From an uncultured Spirochaetales bacterium (GTDB taxonomy: Bacteria > Spirochaetota > Spirochaetia > Sphaerochaetales > Sphaerochaetaceae), in NCBI GenBank assembly GCA_949299185.1, contig CASFZR010000014.1, positions 1-64,000 of the forward strand: DNA of 64,000 nucleotides. Direction: 5' to 3'. Position numbers and translations under genes: made by a program. This document shows positions 1-8,252 of this stretch, piece by piece (the first letter of the stretch is position 1; every line of letters starts with the position of its first letter). A model generated the notes under the pieces. The model saw only the letters and a program-made list of their open reading frames with translations. It was not told where the DNA came from and did no database searches.

Positions 1-1
1 C

Positions 2-478
2 TCTCTGCAGCGCAAGGAGATACCGGAGATCCCAATGGATGCAGTCAGGGAAGCGCTAATGAACTCCTTCTGCCACAAGGACTATGGGGCATGCCAGTCC
101 AACGAGGTGACAATCCATCCTGACCGTGTTGAGATCTACAATCCCGGGACATTCCCTGCAGGATTATCTCCCAAGGACTTCATAGATGGGAACCAGCGTC
201 CTGTACGCCGCAATCCTCTCATTGCCTCTATTCTCTATTATTCAAAGGATATTGAGAGTTTCGGTACAGGACTCAAACGTATCGTTGATGCATGTAAGGA
301 AAGCAACTGCAGATGTGAGTTCGAGGTACAGAAAGCAGGATTCGTTGTCATATTCTATCGTTCAGAAACTGAATCAAGGTCAGATGACCCGATAAATGAC
401 CCGATAAATGACCCGATAAATGACCCGATAAATGACCCGATAAATGAGCAGATAAATGAGCAGATAGCAGAAACCTGA
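2..478 (+). pseudogene. Truncated AlbA_2/RecG-like transcriptional regulator
   Basis: The frame is open from the window edge, so the N-terminus lies outside. The visible part carries the ATPase-like C-terminal half of AlbA_2/'RecG-like' regulators: EIPxxPMDAVREALMNSFCHKDY, then EIYNPGxFP and SFGTGLKRI. Residues about 118-141 of the part from the first ATG are a DPIN/EQIN repeat linker. In this family such a linker normally leads into a C-terminal winged helix. Here the protein stops six residues later (EQIAET), and its TGA is the first three bases of an IS21-like terminal inverted repeat. The DNA-binding end has therefore been lost by insertion. The family is confident; whether the stub is still functional is unknown. 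Confidence 0.75.
386..457 (+). repeat. 12-bp tandem repeat coding for DPIN/EQIN linker
   Basis: Five perfect in-frame copies of gacccgataaat (386-445) are followed by a variant gagcagataaat (446-457) and a partial seventh copy. They encode Asp-Pro-Ile-Asn units in the linker of the AlbA-type regulator. Exact identity at the DNA level points to recent slippage expansion. Similar linkers are common in this protein family. Confidence 0.9.
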
Positions 479-500
479 GTACGACGACGCTTGAGAGCCA
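476..500 (+). repeat. Left terminal inverted repeat of IS21 relic
   Basis: It begins TGAGTAC and ends AGAGCCA, matching the right end in 19 of 25 positions when that end is reverse-complemented. A second TGAGCCA copy follows at 517-523, 23 bp inward. Confidence 0.8.
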
Positions 501-558
501 CCAGACCGAATCACACTGAGCCAGAGACCGATTTAGAGTAAGCCATTTTCATCGATGA

Positions 559-956
559 AATATCCTCATAACACCAGAGGCATGCAATGAGGGATTCCGG
601 ACTAAGACATTCAATCTCAGGGCATTGCTGAAGAATCTGGAACCCCGGGACAAGGCAGGTGATGATGTCTATGTGAAAAGGCTCAGGGATCTTTCAAGAA
701 TCCTGCTGCTAATCCTCGATGAATGGTTCGCATGTTCCCCTACGAAGACGGAGCTGGTGTTTCTCCATGAGCTGATAGATTCCCGCTATGGCATGCAGGC
801 AACAATTGTCTGCTCGCAGAGGCCTTCCGAGAACTGGCACAGTATTATTCTAACAAGGCGCTTGGCGAGTCCATCTCTGAAAGGATTCTTGCCCATTGCT
901 ATTGCCTCAGGCTTGAGTGAGAAGATATGCGTAAGACGCATTTTGAACGGCCGTGA
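559..956 (+). pseudogene. istB (IS21 transposition helper ATPase) remnant
   Basis: Only the C-terminal half survives. The reading contains CNEGF...LRALLKNLE, the Walker B-like LLLILDEW, ELIDSRYG and ATIVCSQRP, which match IstB order. Near 841-843 a frameshift moves the match to another frame, which continues as NKALGESISERILAHC and ends EDMRKTHFERP. An in-frame TGA at 918-920 also interrupts it. The ATP-binding P-loop region is absent. It is clearly non-functional. Confidence 0.8.
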
Positions 957-971
957 TTCCGCTGCTTTGAT

Positions 972-1045
972 TGGCTCAGTCTGATTCGTTGTGTGGCTCA
1001 ATGGAGTTCGGTGCCTGGCTCAACATGAATCGGCGCACTGGCTCT
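972..1045 (+). repeat. Phased TGGCTCA repeat array at right IS end
   Basis: Copies of TGGCTCA start at 972, 994 and 1016, and a TGGCTCT variant starts at 1039. Spacings are 22, 22 and 23 bp, about two helical turns. IS21-family ends carry multiple internal repeats of this kind as IstA-binding sites. Confidence 0.8.
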
Positions 1046-1063
1046 GCTGGGCCGTTGTACTCA
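1039..1063 (-). repeat. Right terminal inverted repeat of IS21 relic
   Basis: Read on the minus strand it begins TGAGTACAAC and ends AGAGCCA, pairing with the left repeat. The outermost TGGCTCT unit lies inside it. Confidence 0.8.
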
Positions 1064-1292
1064 CGAGCCCTTCTCACGTTTTTAAGCTTTTTATAGTCAT
1101 ATAATCTCACGATTTTAAGTAGATTTTCCGTGACAGGGTGCCGCAGCCAATGGTGACGTTCAAAGGATTCCTTTGAAGAAGCACTGGGTACGTGATATCG
1201 TCATTCTCGCAGTGAAAAGGCACGAGAGGCATGGAGGATCATGCAAATCCAAGGCTCCTGCATTGCTTCTTATCTGACGTCTTGCCGATTTC

Positions 1293-2558
1293 CTATTCCT
1301 CTAGCGCTATAGGATCGGGATCATCGAACACCGCCTTAGCCATGAACACAGCATTCTCCTCGTCCTCAAGATCCAGGTTAGTGAAGTCCACGATCATCTC
1401 ATTGGGGAACAAGCTCTCGCAGTACCTCGGGAACACGCCCTCAGGAACGATTCCCACGATGTCCTTTCCCAAGATACCGTCACGGATTGCCTCATCATCT
1501 GCAACATACACAGGAAGCCCTGCTCTCGAGATCGCAAGATAGAAACGGACGACCTCAAGCATACGGTGCTTTCCCCGCACACCAAAACACCAGCCCTTCT
1601 CGTCCTTTATCGGGAAGAAATCAACATGAGTCGAATTCCCACCCCGGCAGACCTCCCACGGGTGACCACCGTTAAAATCCTTCTTACCACCGCTCCATTC
1701 ATCGAACGCATCCGAATCCCCTTCGGGAAGCTCAGTAAGCCCATCATCACGTCCATCGGCGTTTTCGAGGTATAACCCCTTATCGCTATCAGCGCGGAGA
1801 CGGAGGCCGTACTCGCTCTCGCCTACTGCACGGTATCCTATAGCACAGGCGCGGAAGAACTCACCAGAGGTCATTCGCTCAAGCCTTCCGATGTTCTCAC
1901 GCTTCGTGAGTCCCCTATCGACAGCCTCTGAATACTGGTGTATCTCGTCATCCGCAAGCCCTTCCAGAAACGAATCACGGGAACCGGGGAACGCTTCCCA
2001 GATATCAGAGCGACGGATACGGCCTAAGCGATTCCTTGCTGGAAGATTCTCCTTAAGCCAATCGTCATACGTTCCATCGAGAACCTTTGCCATGCTTATC
2101 CTGACGTCTTCGATAAGCCCCTTCAGCACTGTCTGCAGCTCATCTCCCCATGCGAAACTGATATCGGAGCTGTGGAAGCCCTCGTATCCTCGCGGGTCGT
2201 ACTCCATTGCATAACGATAGTTAATGGAGAGTACGCGGAACCCCTCTTCGTTCTCCCCTGCAGATATACGATAGAAACGGAAGGGCATAGCATTATACTC
2301 CCTCCAGGACTCCAGATAGGACTCCTTTGACTCGTACTCGCCTAGTTCCACCATCTCCTGGCATTCCTCATCATCGGGTTCTGGTCCCCGCTCTAGCGAG
2401 ATGTAGATGGTACGCCAGCCGTTATTGCTTGCCTTAATCATTTTCATTACTGAGAAAAGCTCATCGAGAAGAACCTTGTCATCAGCATGGGTAATGGCAT
2501 AGTGCCCCCTGTTTCCGGTGAGCCATGAAAGATAATTGGTGAATTCTGGATAGTACAT
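1293..2558 (-). CDS. Hypothetical protein, 421 aa
   Basis: I do not recognise this family. It is a soluble, acidic protein without a signal peptide or membrane segments. A distinctive C-terminal block reads GGHPWEVCRGGNSTHVDF, followed by GWCFGVRGKHRMLEVVRFY and a hydrophobic stretch, which suggests a conserved globular domain. An N-terminal LSWLTGNRGHYAITHADDKVLLDELF block precedes a long charged middle. It stands alone between the IS relic and the mannoside operon. No ribosome site precedes the ATG; a TATACT box lies 6 nt upstream, suggesting a leaderless mRNA. Confidence 0.8.
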   Translation of the reverse strand: MYYPEFTNYLSWLTGNRGHYAITHADDKVLLDELFSVMKMIKASNNGWRTIYISLERGPEPDDEECQEMVELGEYESKESYLESWREYNAMPFRFYRISAGENEEGFRVLSINYRYAMEYDPRGYEGFHSSDISFAWGDELQTVLKGLIEDVRISMAKVLDGTYDDWLKENLPARNRLGRIRRSDIWEAFPGSRDSFLEGLADDEIHQYSEAVDRGLTKRENIGRLERMTSGEFFRACAIGYRAVGESEYGLRLRADSDKGLYLENADGRDDGLTELPEGDSDAFDEWSGGKKDFNGGHPWEVCRGGNSTHVDFFPIKDEKGWCFGVRGKHRMLEVVRFYLAISRAGLPVYVADDEAIRDGILGKDIVGIVPEGVFPRYCESLFPNEMIVDFTNLDLEDEENAVFMAKAVFDDPDPIALEE

Positions 2559-2564
2559 AGCTTA

Positions 2565-2570
2565 AGTATA
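2565..2570 (-). promoter_or_regulatory. -10 box 6 nt before ATG (leaderless start)
   Basis: TATACT on the minus strand is followed by taagct and then the ATG of the 421-aa protein. The expected transcription start is the A of the start codon. There is no ribosome-binding site. Confidence 0.5.
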
Positions 2571-2988
2571 AGATAAGCAGATGCCTGAGAGAACCGCCTA
2601 GAGAAGACGAAAGCCATGCACCATCCTCTGATGAAGAGGATCACCAGTGAGCCTGACACCGAATTCCATGTCGTGAAGCCCGCGACGGTCGAATACGCAT
2701 GCGCGACGATCGTCAATCGCATACCATCCCTGCTCAATGCGCTCGCAGGCTATGTGACAAGCGATCAGCTCGATACGCTTTCTTACCCGACATATCCGCT
2801 TGAGAACTATGTCTGACAATCAGGCATCTTCATGATTCCTGCTGGCAGGCCGGCCTACCGCTGGCCTGTCCTCGTGCAACAAGGATCATGCTTAGGCTAA
2901 TCCACTGATTACAGCCGTTTACCGAAGGAACAGCGGAAAGCCATGCCGCATCAGGATCAGGCCGCTTGGAGGCAGCCTGATCATGGCA
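2571..2988. other. 418-bp intergenic region with a doubtful small reading frame
   Basis: A plus-strand frame (2616-2816, 66 aa, ending LSYPTYPLENYV) has no ribosome site, no recognisable domain and a stop just upstream. It may be the relic of a larger gene, and I do not call it a gene. GC-rich stem-loops lie at about 2843-2870 and 2955-2982. Otherwise I see nothing. Confidence 0.4.
2955..2982 (-). terminator. Stem-loop after pgi
   Basis: A perfect 8-bp stem (GATCAGGC/GCCTGATC) with a 12-nt loop starts 7 nt past the pgi stop. There is no U-run after it, so it may protect the 3' end or be a weak terminator. Confidence 0.45.
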
Positions 2989-4230
2989 TCACTTTCCGAG
3001 GCTGCAGAACATCTCCTTCTTGTACTCCTCGACTCCAGGCTGATCGAACGGATTGACTCCGAGGATACGGCCTGAAAGATAGCAGGAGAATGCGAAGAAG
3101 TAGAAGAGCGCCCCGATGGAATACTCGCTTATCTCGCTGATGGAGAGCCTGATGCAGGGACACCGCTTGGAATGCGCCTTGATGGTAGCCTCTTCCGCGA
3201 TCCTGTTCACCATCTCCATCGTCAGGCCATCAAGATAGCCGAAGCGGTCATCGACATCATCTGATGGGATCATCACGGAAGCTCCCGGATCCCTCACATC
3301 CAGGAATGTCTCGAAGAGTATCGGAGAGCCATCCTGGATGAACTGGCCGAGGCTGTGAAGCTCCTCGGAGAACTCGGAGGCGACTGGAAAGAGGCCCTTA
3401 CCGTCCTTGCCTTCGCTCTCTGCGAACAGCTGTTCCCACCATTTGTAGAACCACCTCAGACGTGGCTCGAACGCTGAGAGCATCTCGATGCGGTAGCCTT
3501 CATCATAGAATCGATTCCTCGCCAGCGCATACAAGAGGGCAGAATTCTCCTTCGCAGGAGAGGTACGCAGGATATGAGCCATGTCAGCGGCACCGCGCGC
3601 AAGTTCCCTTATATCCGCACCTCCTGCCGCCATAGGCACGAGATGCACCGGAGAGAGAGCCGTATAACGTCCTCCGATATCCTCCGGGAACGGAATGAAG
3701 GCATATCCCTCCTTAGCGGCAAGGCTCTCGAAGTAGGAACCGGGAGTACCTGTGCAGAATATCCTCTCGGACGCGCCGGCCTTGCCATAGCGCTTCACCA
3801 GGAGATCCCGGAGCACGCGGAAGGCGACCCCGGGCTCGAGTGTCTCGAAATTCTTGGCTATGCAGTCAATCACGAAGTCATGGCCCTCAAGGCTTTCGAT
3901 CAGTTCCCTGTAAGCATATGAGGAAAGGGTATTCCCGGCATACACCACGTTCATACCGCTCTTCCTGCCCACTGCTCCAAGGAGAGCGCGCACGCTGTTG
4001 TTCGATCCGCCTATGCCGATGACTACGAACGTATCGGCAATGGCAGAAGCCTTGCGTGCAAGCTGTATCGATCTCTCGACCCACTCCTCTCCGGCCCACT
4101 TGGACGGATCAAGCCAGCCAAGGCTATCCTTGTAGCATTCCTCCCCCTTCTGTGCGGCAGCAAGGATCCTTTCAGCCCCCTCATCTATCCGGCTATTTCC
4201 TGAAATCCCTATCCTGATAAGCTCATCCAT
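2989..4230 (-). CDS. pgi: Glucose-6-phosphate isomerase
   Basis: The enzyme interconverts glucose-6-phosphate and fructose-6-phosphate in the cytoplasm. Visible motifs are the phosphate-binding VVIGIGGSNNS (residues about 69-79), the first PGI signature around EDIGGRYTALSPVHL (about 183-197), and the second signature near the C-terminus, GVNPFDQPGVEEYK. At 413 aa it is somewhat shorter than the roughly 440-450 aa of firmicute-type enzymes. It is the last gene of the mannoside transport operon, 4 bp after the permease gene, so its job here is probably to pass imported hexose between the glucose and fructose phosphate pools. Confidence 0.93.
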   Translation of the reverse strand: MDELIRIGISGNSRIDEGAERILAAAQKGEECYKDSLGWLDPSKWAGEEWVERSIQLARKASAIADTFVVIGIGGSNNSVRALLGAVGRKSGMNVVYAGNTLSSYAYRELIESLEGHDFVIDCIAKNFETLEPGVAFRVLRDLLVKRYGKAGASERIFCTGTPGSYFESLAAKEGYAFIPFPEDIGGRYTALSPVHLVPMAAGGADIRELARGAADMAHILRTSPAKENSALLYALARNRFYDEGYRIEMLSAFEPRLRWFYKWWEQLFAESEGKDGKGLFPVASEFSEELHSLGQFIQDGSPILFETFLDVRDPGASVMIPSDDVDDRFGYLDGLTMEMVNRIAEEATIKAHSKRCPCIRLSISEISEYSIGALFYFFAFSCYLSGRILGVNPFDQPGVEEYKKEMFCSLGK

Positions 4231-4234
4231 GCGC

Positions 4235-5077
4235 TCAACCCTTTATGCCTGAGAATGTGATTCCTTCGATAAACCTCTTCTGCACGAAGAAGTAGATGAC
4301 GATTACCGGCAATGAGACAAGCAGGGATGCCGCCATGAGAAGGGACCATGATGTCTCATACTGCGTCGTGAACATCTGCAGTCCTAAGGAAAGAGTATAC
4401 ATATCCTGATTATTCAGATAAAGGAGCGGCCCGACGAAGTCATTCCATGAGTTCATGAACCTGAAAAGGCCCACCGTCAGGAGCCCCGGGACCACAAGCG
4501 GAAGCACGATGCGCCAGTAGATCCTGAACTCCGAAGCCCCATCGATCCTTGCAGCATCCTCCAGATCCCTTGGCAGGCTCATCAGGAACTGCCTGAGAAG
4601 GAAGATCATGAACGGACGGCCTCCGAAGAAGGACGTTATGAACAGAGGGACATACGTACCGACGAATCCCATCCTGCTGTACATGATGAACTGAGGGATC
4701 ATCGTCACTTCCTGCGGTATCATCATGACGGCGATCGTTATGAAGAACAGCAGGTTCCTTCCCTTCCATTCAAGCCTCGAAAGACCGTATGCGACAAGGG
4801 GACAGGCGATCAGCGTGCCGATCACGTCCATGCACGCGACAAACACGGTATTGGCCATATATCTGAAGAACGGTATCGTAGTGACCGCTTCCGCATAGTT
4901 CGACCACTGGATCGGACTCGGGATCCACACCGGCGGATTCACGAATATCTGGTTATCCGGCTTGAGCGACGTCGAGAGCATCCATGCGAAAGGCAGGAGG
5001 AAGCAGATCCCGATCAGCGTGAGGATGATATATATGATTGCCTTGCTTATTATCTTCTCAGCTTTATAGTTCGTCAT
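4235..5077 (-). CDS. Sugar ABC transporter permease, MalG type (CUT1)
   Basis: This is one of two inner-membrane subunits of a carbohydrate importer. About six membrane segments are visible. The cytoplasmic EAA loop reads LEDAARIDGASEFRIYWRIVLPLV, the contact site for the ATPase. It ends FIEGITFSGIKG, typical of MalG-like proteins. I start it at MTNYK because GAGGTG lies 8 nt before that ATG and overlaps the stop of the preceding permease; a start 27 nt further upstream is possible but has no such site. The operon has no ATPase gene. Confidence 0.9.
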   Translation of the reverse strand: MTNYKAEKIISKAIIYIILTLIGICFLLPFAWMLSTSLKPDNQIFVNPPVWIPSPIQWSNYAEAVTTIPFFRYMANTVFVACMDVIGTLIACPLVAYGLSRLEWKGRNLLFFITIAVMMIPQEVTMIPQFIMYSRMGFVGTYVPLFITSFFGGRPFMIFLLRQFLMSLPRDLEDAARIDGASEFRIYWRIVLPLVVPGLLTVGLFRFMNSWNDFVGPLLYLNNQDMYTLSLGLQMFTTQYETSWSLLMAASLLVSLPVIVIYFFVQKRFIEGITFSGIKG

Positions 5078-5085
5078 AGCACACC

Positions 5086-5988
5086 TCACTGATAATGAAC
5101 CCACTTCTTCGACGATCTGAATACCAGAAGCGTCATCAGAAGGATGATCATGAAGAGAATCCAGGCCATCGCAGATGCATAGCCCATCTTCATATATCCG
5201 AACGCGTTATTGTAGAGATACATGACGTAGAAGGTCAGTGAGTGCGTCGGATTTCCCTCGCCCCTCGTAAGGGTGTATGGAAGGGTGAAGATCTGGAAGG
5301 CATTGATCATACCCATGACCACGTTGTAGAAGATGACCGGAGTAAGCAGAGGAAGGGTGATCCTCCTTGCCTTCTGGAACGCGTTCGCACCATCTATATC
5401 CGCAGCCTCATAGTATTCGCGTGAGATATCCTGAAGTCCGCTGAGATTGACGACGATCGCCTGTCCGATACCCCAGGCCGCGATTATCACCAGGGAGATC
5501 TTCGACCACTGGGCGCTTGCAAGCCAGGGAATCGGGGAAATGCCGAATATGCCCAGTATGCTGTTCAGCAGGCCGTAGTTTGAATTAAGGATCCATTTCC
5601 ATACGGTAGCCGTAGCGACGACCGGCACAAGCGTCGGGATGAAGAATATCGTCCGGTAGATGCCCTTGCCCAGGATATGCGTATTCAGAAGCAGTGCGAT
5701 GACTATTCCCAAGAGGATATTCACAGGAACGCTCATCACGGTGAAGATAAGCGTGTTCGTGACGCTCTTGATGAATACGGTGTCATTCGCCAGCTCCTCA
5801 TAGTTCGCAAGCCCTACGAACTCGCCGGGGTTGAGGATGCTATAAGATGTGAAGCTATAGTAGACCGATGAGAGCAGAGGATAGGCATAGAAAATCAAAA
5901 GGCCCAATATCCAAGGCAGCGTAAACAGTATGCCAACCCTTGCCTTGTGAGCCTCTATGCCTTTCCCTAAAAATCCATGCTCGCGCAT
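5086..5988 (-). CDS. Sugar ABC transporter permease, MalF/UgpA type (CUT1)
   Basis: This is the first of the two permease subunits (300 aa, about six membrane helices). The N-terminal LPWILGLLIFYAYPLLSSVYYSF segment and the EAA loop YEAADIDGANAFQKARRITLPLL are typical of CUT1 permeases. It lies 72 bp after the binding-protein gene, with a strong stem-loop between them, and 8 bp before the second permease. It should form the channel together with its neighbour. Confidence 0.9.
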   Translation of the reverse strand: MREHGFLGKGIEAHKARVGILFTLPWILGLLIFYAYPLLSSVYYSFTSYSILNPGEFVGLANYEELANDTVFIKSVTNTLIFTVMSVPVNILLGIVIALLLNTHILGKGIYRTIFFIPTLVPVVATATVWKWILNSNYGLLNSILGIFGISPIPWLASAQWSKISLVIIAAWGIGQAIVVNLSGLQDISREYYEAADIDGANAFQKARRITLPLLTPVIFYNVVMGMINAFQIFTLPYTLTRGEGNPTHSLTFYVMYLYNNAFGYMKMGYASAMAWILFMIILLMTLLVFRSSKKWVHYQ

Positions 5989-6013
5989 AAAAACTCCTTT
6001 TTCTGAAGCATGA

Positions 6014-6035
6014 CGGGGAGGAAGACTCCTCCCCG
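6014..6035 (-). terminator. Stem-loop between binding-protein and permease genes
   Basis: A 9-bp GC-rich stem (CGGGGAGGA/TCCTCCCCG) with a 4-nt loop sits between the two genes. No U-run follows directly, so stabilisation of the upstream message or partial termination fits best. It would give more binding protein than permease. Confidence 0.6.
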
Positions 6036-6060
6036 CCCGATATCAATCCAGGGAGATACC

Positions 6061-7362
6061 TTAATTGAACTTCTGAAGCTCTGCGTTGATGCTCGCATCA
6101 AGCGCCGTCATAAGATCCTCAGGGGTACCTTCTCCATGCAGCGCGGCATCGAGGACGGTGTTGAGCTCATCCCAGAGCAGCTGGCCTACCGGCACCGGCG
6201 GCCTGACGAACGCATTGGACAGGGAGTCGATGAAGACCTTGAACTTCTCATTGCCTCCGAACACCTCAGTGCTGGCTTCGATCACAGGAGAAAGGCTTCC
6301 GGAGATAGAGGCCATCGTGACCTGAGCCTCATTGCTGAGCATGTATGCCATGAACTCCATAGCCTCAGCGGGATGCTTCGATCCCCTCGGGATCGTCCAA
6401 CCCCAGCCACCACACCATGTGATGTTCTCGCCTTCGACCTTCGACGGGATAGGAGCAACGCCATAATCGAGATCAGGATTGTATCTCTCAATATTCGCGA
6501 GATCCCACTGGCCACGGATACACATCGCGATCTGCTCCGTAACGAACGGATCCTCTGCGCCTGTTCCAAGGCCGCTGGCGAAGTTGACGAAGGATTCACC
6601 GCCCATGAGGTTAGCGAAATCGACTTCCCACTGCAGCGCCTCGATATTCTCAGGAGTAGCGACAGTCAGGACATTGTTCTCGACATCATAGAAATCTCCA
6701 CCGAAGGACCAGCCCCATGTATAGATCGGCTGACCAGCGAAGATCCATGGCACGAATCCGGCCTGCTTGTAGTTCGAACCATCGCGGATGGTGAGAGCCT
6801 CGGCAGCTGCGGTTACCTCCTCGATGGTCGTAGGAGGATCCTCTGGATCGAGGCCTGCGGCCCTGAACATATCCTTGTTGTAAAGCATCGCGCGGGCATC
6901 ACCGTTATAAGGGATCGAATAGGTCTGCCCCTTGTAGATGGAACCGGCCTTTGCCCAGTCATAGACGCCGTCGAGCGTCACGCCAGCCTCAGCCATGATC
7001 TCATCAAGCGGCTGGATCGCGTTCTGAGCAGCCCATGTCGCAACCTGAAAGTTATCCAGAAGAGCCACGTCAGGAGGATTGCCGGCGGCGATCGCAGCCA
7101 TGAGGTTAGCCATCGTCGAGGTGTTTCCGCTAGCCTGATTGGCAACGAACGTAAGATTCACATAGATATGGTCATTAGCCGCATTGAAGTCATCGACCAG
7201 CTTCTTCATGGCCTCGAAACCGGCGTCCTGTCCCCAGGTATGCCATACGACGATCTCGGTCTTGCCATCTGCTGCAGCGCTGGAAGAGGCTTCCTTCGAA
7301 CCTCCTGCAAACACAGAAAGGCACAGACCAAGGGCAATGAACAATACGAGTGCTTTCTTCAT
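6061..7362 (-). CDS. Sugar ABC transporter solute-binding protein
   Basis: This 433-aa extracytoplasmic protein belongs to the family-1 solute-binding proteins. The leader MKKALVLFIALGLCLSVFA is followed by GGSKE and a Ser/Ala-rich stretch. There is no lipobox Cys at the cleavage point, so signal peptidase I cleavage after FA is likely. The body shows typical features: IVVWHTWG, ANLMAAIAAGNPPDVALLD, WTIPRGSKHPAEAMEFMAYML. I chose the ATG with AAGGAG 7 nt upstream. The neighbouring beta-mannosidase and regulator suggest a manno-oligosaccharide or other mannoside as ligand; this is inference. Confidence 0.9.
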   Translation of the reverse strand: MKKALVLFIALGLCLSVFAGGSKEASSSAAADGKTEIVVWHTWGQDAGFEAMKKLVDDFNAANDHIYVNLTFVANQASGNTSTMANLMAAIAAGNPPDVALLDNFQVATWAAQNAIQPLDEIMAEAGVTLDGVYDWAKAGSIYKGQTYSIPYNGDARAMLYNKDMFRAAGLDPEDPPTTIEEVTAAAEALTIRDGSNYKQAGFVPWIFAGQPIYTWGWSFGGDFYDVENNVLTVATPENIEALQWEVDFANLMGGESFVNFASGLGTGAEDPFVTEQIAMCIRGQWDLANIERYNPDLDYGVAPIPSKVEGENITWCGGWGWTIPRGSKHPAEAMEFMAYMLSNEAQVTMASISGSLSPVIEASTEVFGGNEKFKVFIDSLSNAFVRPPVPVGQLLWDELNTVLDAALHGEGTPEDLMTALDASINAELQKFN

Positions 7363-7379
7363 TACTTTTCTCCTTTTTA

Positions 7380-8231
7380 TCATTCAACGAAATACTGGCT
7401 GACGTGATCGCGCGTCTTGAGTATTCCCTTCTTCACCTTATCAAGCGTCCCTTCCCATACCGGATCCTCATGCTCGATGACGATCGCATCATCGTATCCG
7501 ATCTGATACAGCGAATCGACGATCTTGTTCCAGTCCAGATCCCCGAGTCCCGGCAGCCTGTGTTGCCACCACCTCATGAACTGCTGGACGCCATAGACCT
7601 TGAGCTTCTCCATGTCGACATGGGTATCCTTGGCATGAAAGCGGAAGATCCTGTCCTTGAAGCGGAAGATGTTCTCATAGGGATCAATGAACTGCCAAAC
7701 CAGATGGGACGGATCATAGCAAAGGCCTATCCTATCGCTGCCGAGCCTGTCGAAGAGCTCTTCCCACACATCTGGGGAGACTGCGATGTTTCCCATCACA
7801 GGACAGTTCTCCCAGGCAAGGCGCACATCGTTCTTCTCGGCCTCGTCTATCATCCTTCTGGCAAGCTCTACACAGGCATCGATGCTCTTCATCGGCGCAA
7901 GCCCGAGCGGAGTATAGGAAGCATCGGTGACACCGGTGGAACAGATCACGGTACCGACATGCACCTTTCCTGCAAACCTGATCCTCTCTATGAGGTTCTT
8001 CTGATGTTCCTCGGCCTCAGCCTTGTCAGATGCGAGGAAGTTGCGGCAGTAGATCATCGCACCGATCCTCACACCGCTCTCCTGGACCTCCTCGAACACC
8101 TTCTGATCCATCGGGATGGCAGGTCCCACGTCAAGCTCGTTTATGCCATTAGCGCTTGCCCAAGCTGCGATTTCCTTCAGATCGGTAATGCCAAGATTGC
8201 TAAGGCTATTCGTCAAAAGACTCATTCTCAT
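7380..8231 (-). CDS. Sugar phosphate isomerase/epimerase family protein (TIM barrel)
   Basis: The 283-aa protein has the AP-endonuclease-2-type xylose-isomerase-like barrel. Likely metal ligands are visible in WENCP (Glu), LCYDPSHLVWQ (Asp/His), FHAKDTHVD (His) and IEHEDP (Glu). Members isomerise, epimerise or dehydrate sugars. The substrate here is unknown. It lies between an oxidoreductase gene and the binding protein, a frequent arrangement in sugar loci in which an oxidoreductase makes a keto-sugar for the isomerase. The start follows GGAGG at 9 nt. Confidence 0.85.
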   Translation of the reverse strand: MRMSLLTNSLSNLGITDLKEIAAWASANGINELDVGPAIPMDQKVFEEVQESGVRIGAMIYCRNFLASDKAEAEEHQKNLIERIRFAGKVHVGTVICSTGVTDASYTPLGLAPMKSIDACVELARRMIDEAEKNDVRLAWENCPVMGNIAVSPDVWEELFDRLGSDRIGLCYDPSHLVWQFIDPYENIFRFKDRIFRFHAKDTHVDMEKLKVYGVQQFMRWWQHRLPGLGDLDWNKIVDSLYQIGYDDAIVIEHEDPVWEGTLDKVKKGILKTRDHVSQYFVE

Positions 8232-8252
8232 GATACTGTTCCTCCTCTATCC

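Larger units (their letters stand above)
476..1063. mobile_element. IS21-family relic, internally deleted
   Basis: The 588-bp element is bounded by 25-bp terminal inverted repeats with 19 matches and contains only a broken 3' part of istB. Inside each end are phased copies of TGGCTCA, as expected of IS21 multiple transposase-binding repeats: two at the left end (reverse orientation) and four at the right. No istA is present, so the element cannot move itself. No target duplication is evident. The left inverted repeat supplies the stop codon of the interrupted regulator gene. Confidence 0.8.

Noticed and set aside
386..457. CRISPR-like repeat
   Set aside because: Units are 12 bp, directly adjacent and in frame within a coding region; there are no spacers.
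2616..2816. Small plus-strand gene before pgi
   Set aside because: No ribosome site, no domain and a stop just upstream. It may be a relic but cannot be supported as a gene.
6010..7407. Long antisense reading frame (465 codons) over the binding-protein gene, and similar ones at 7350-8453, 16262-17449 and 25270-26769
   Set aside because: They lie opposite well-supported genes, lack ribosome sites and recognisable domains, and come from the codon bias of the sense genes.
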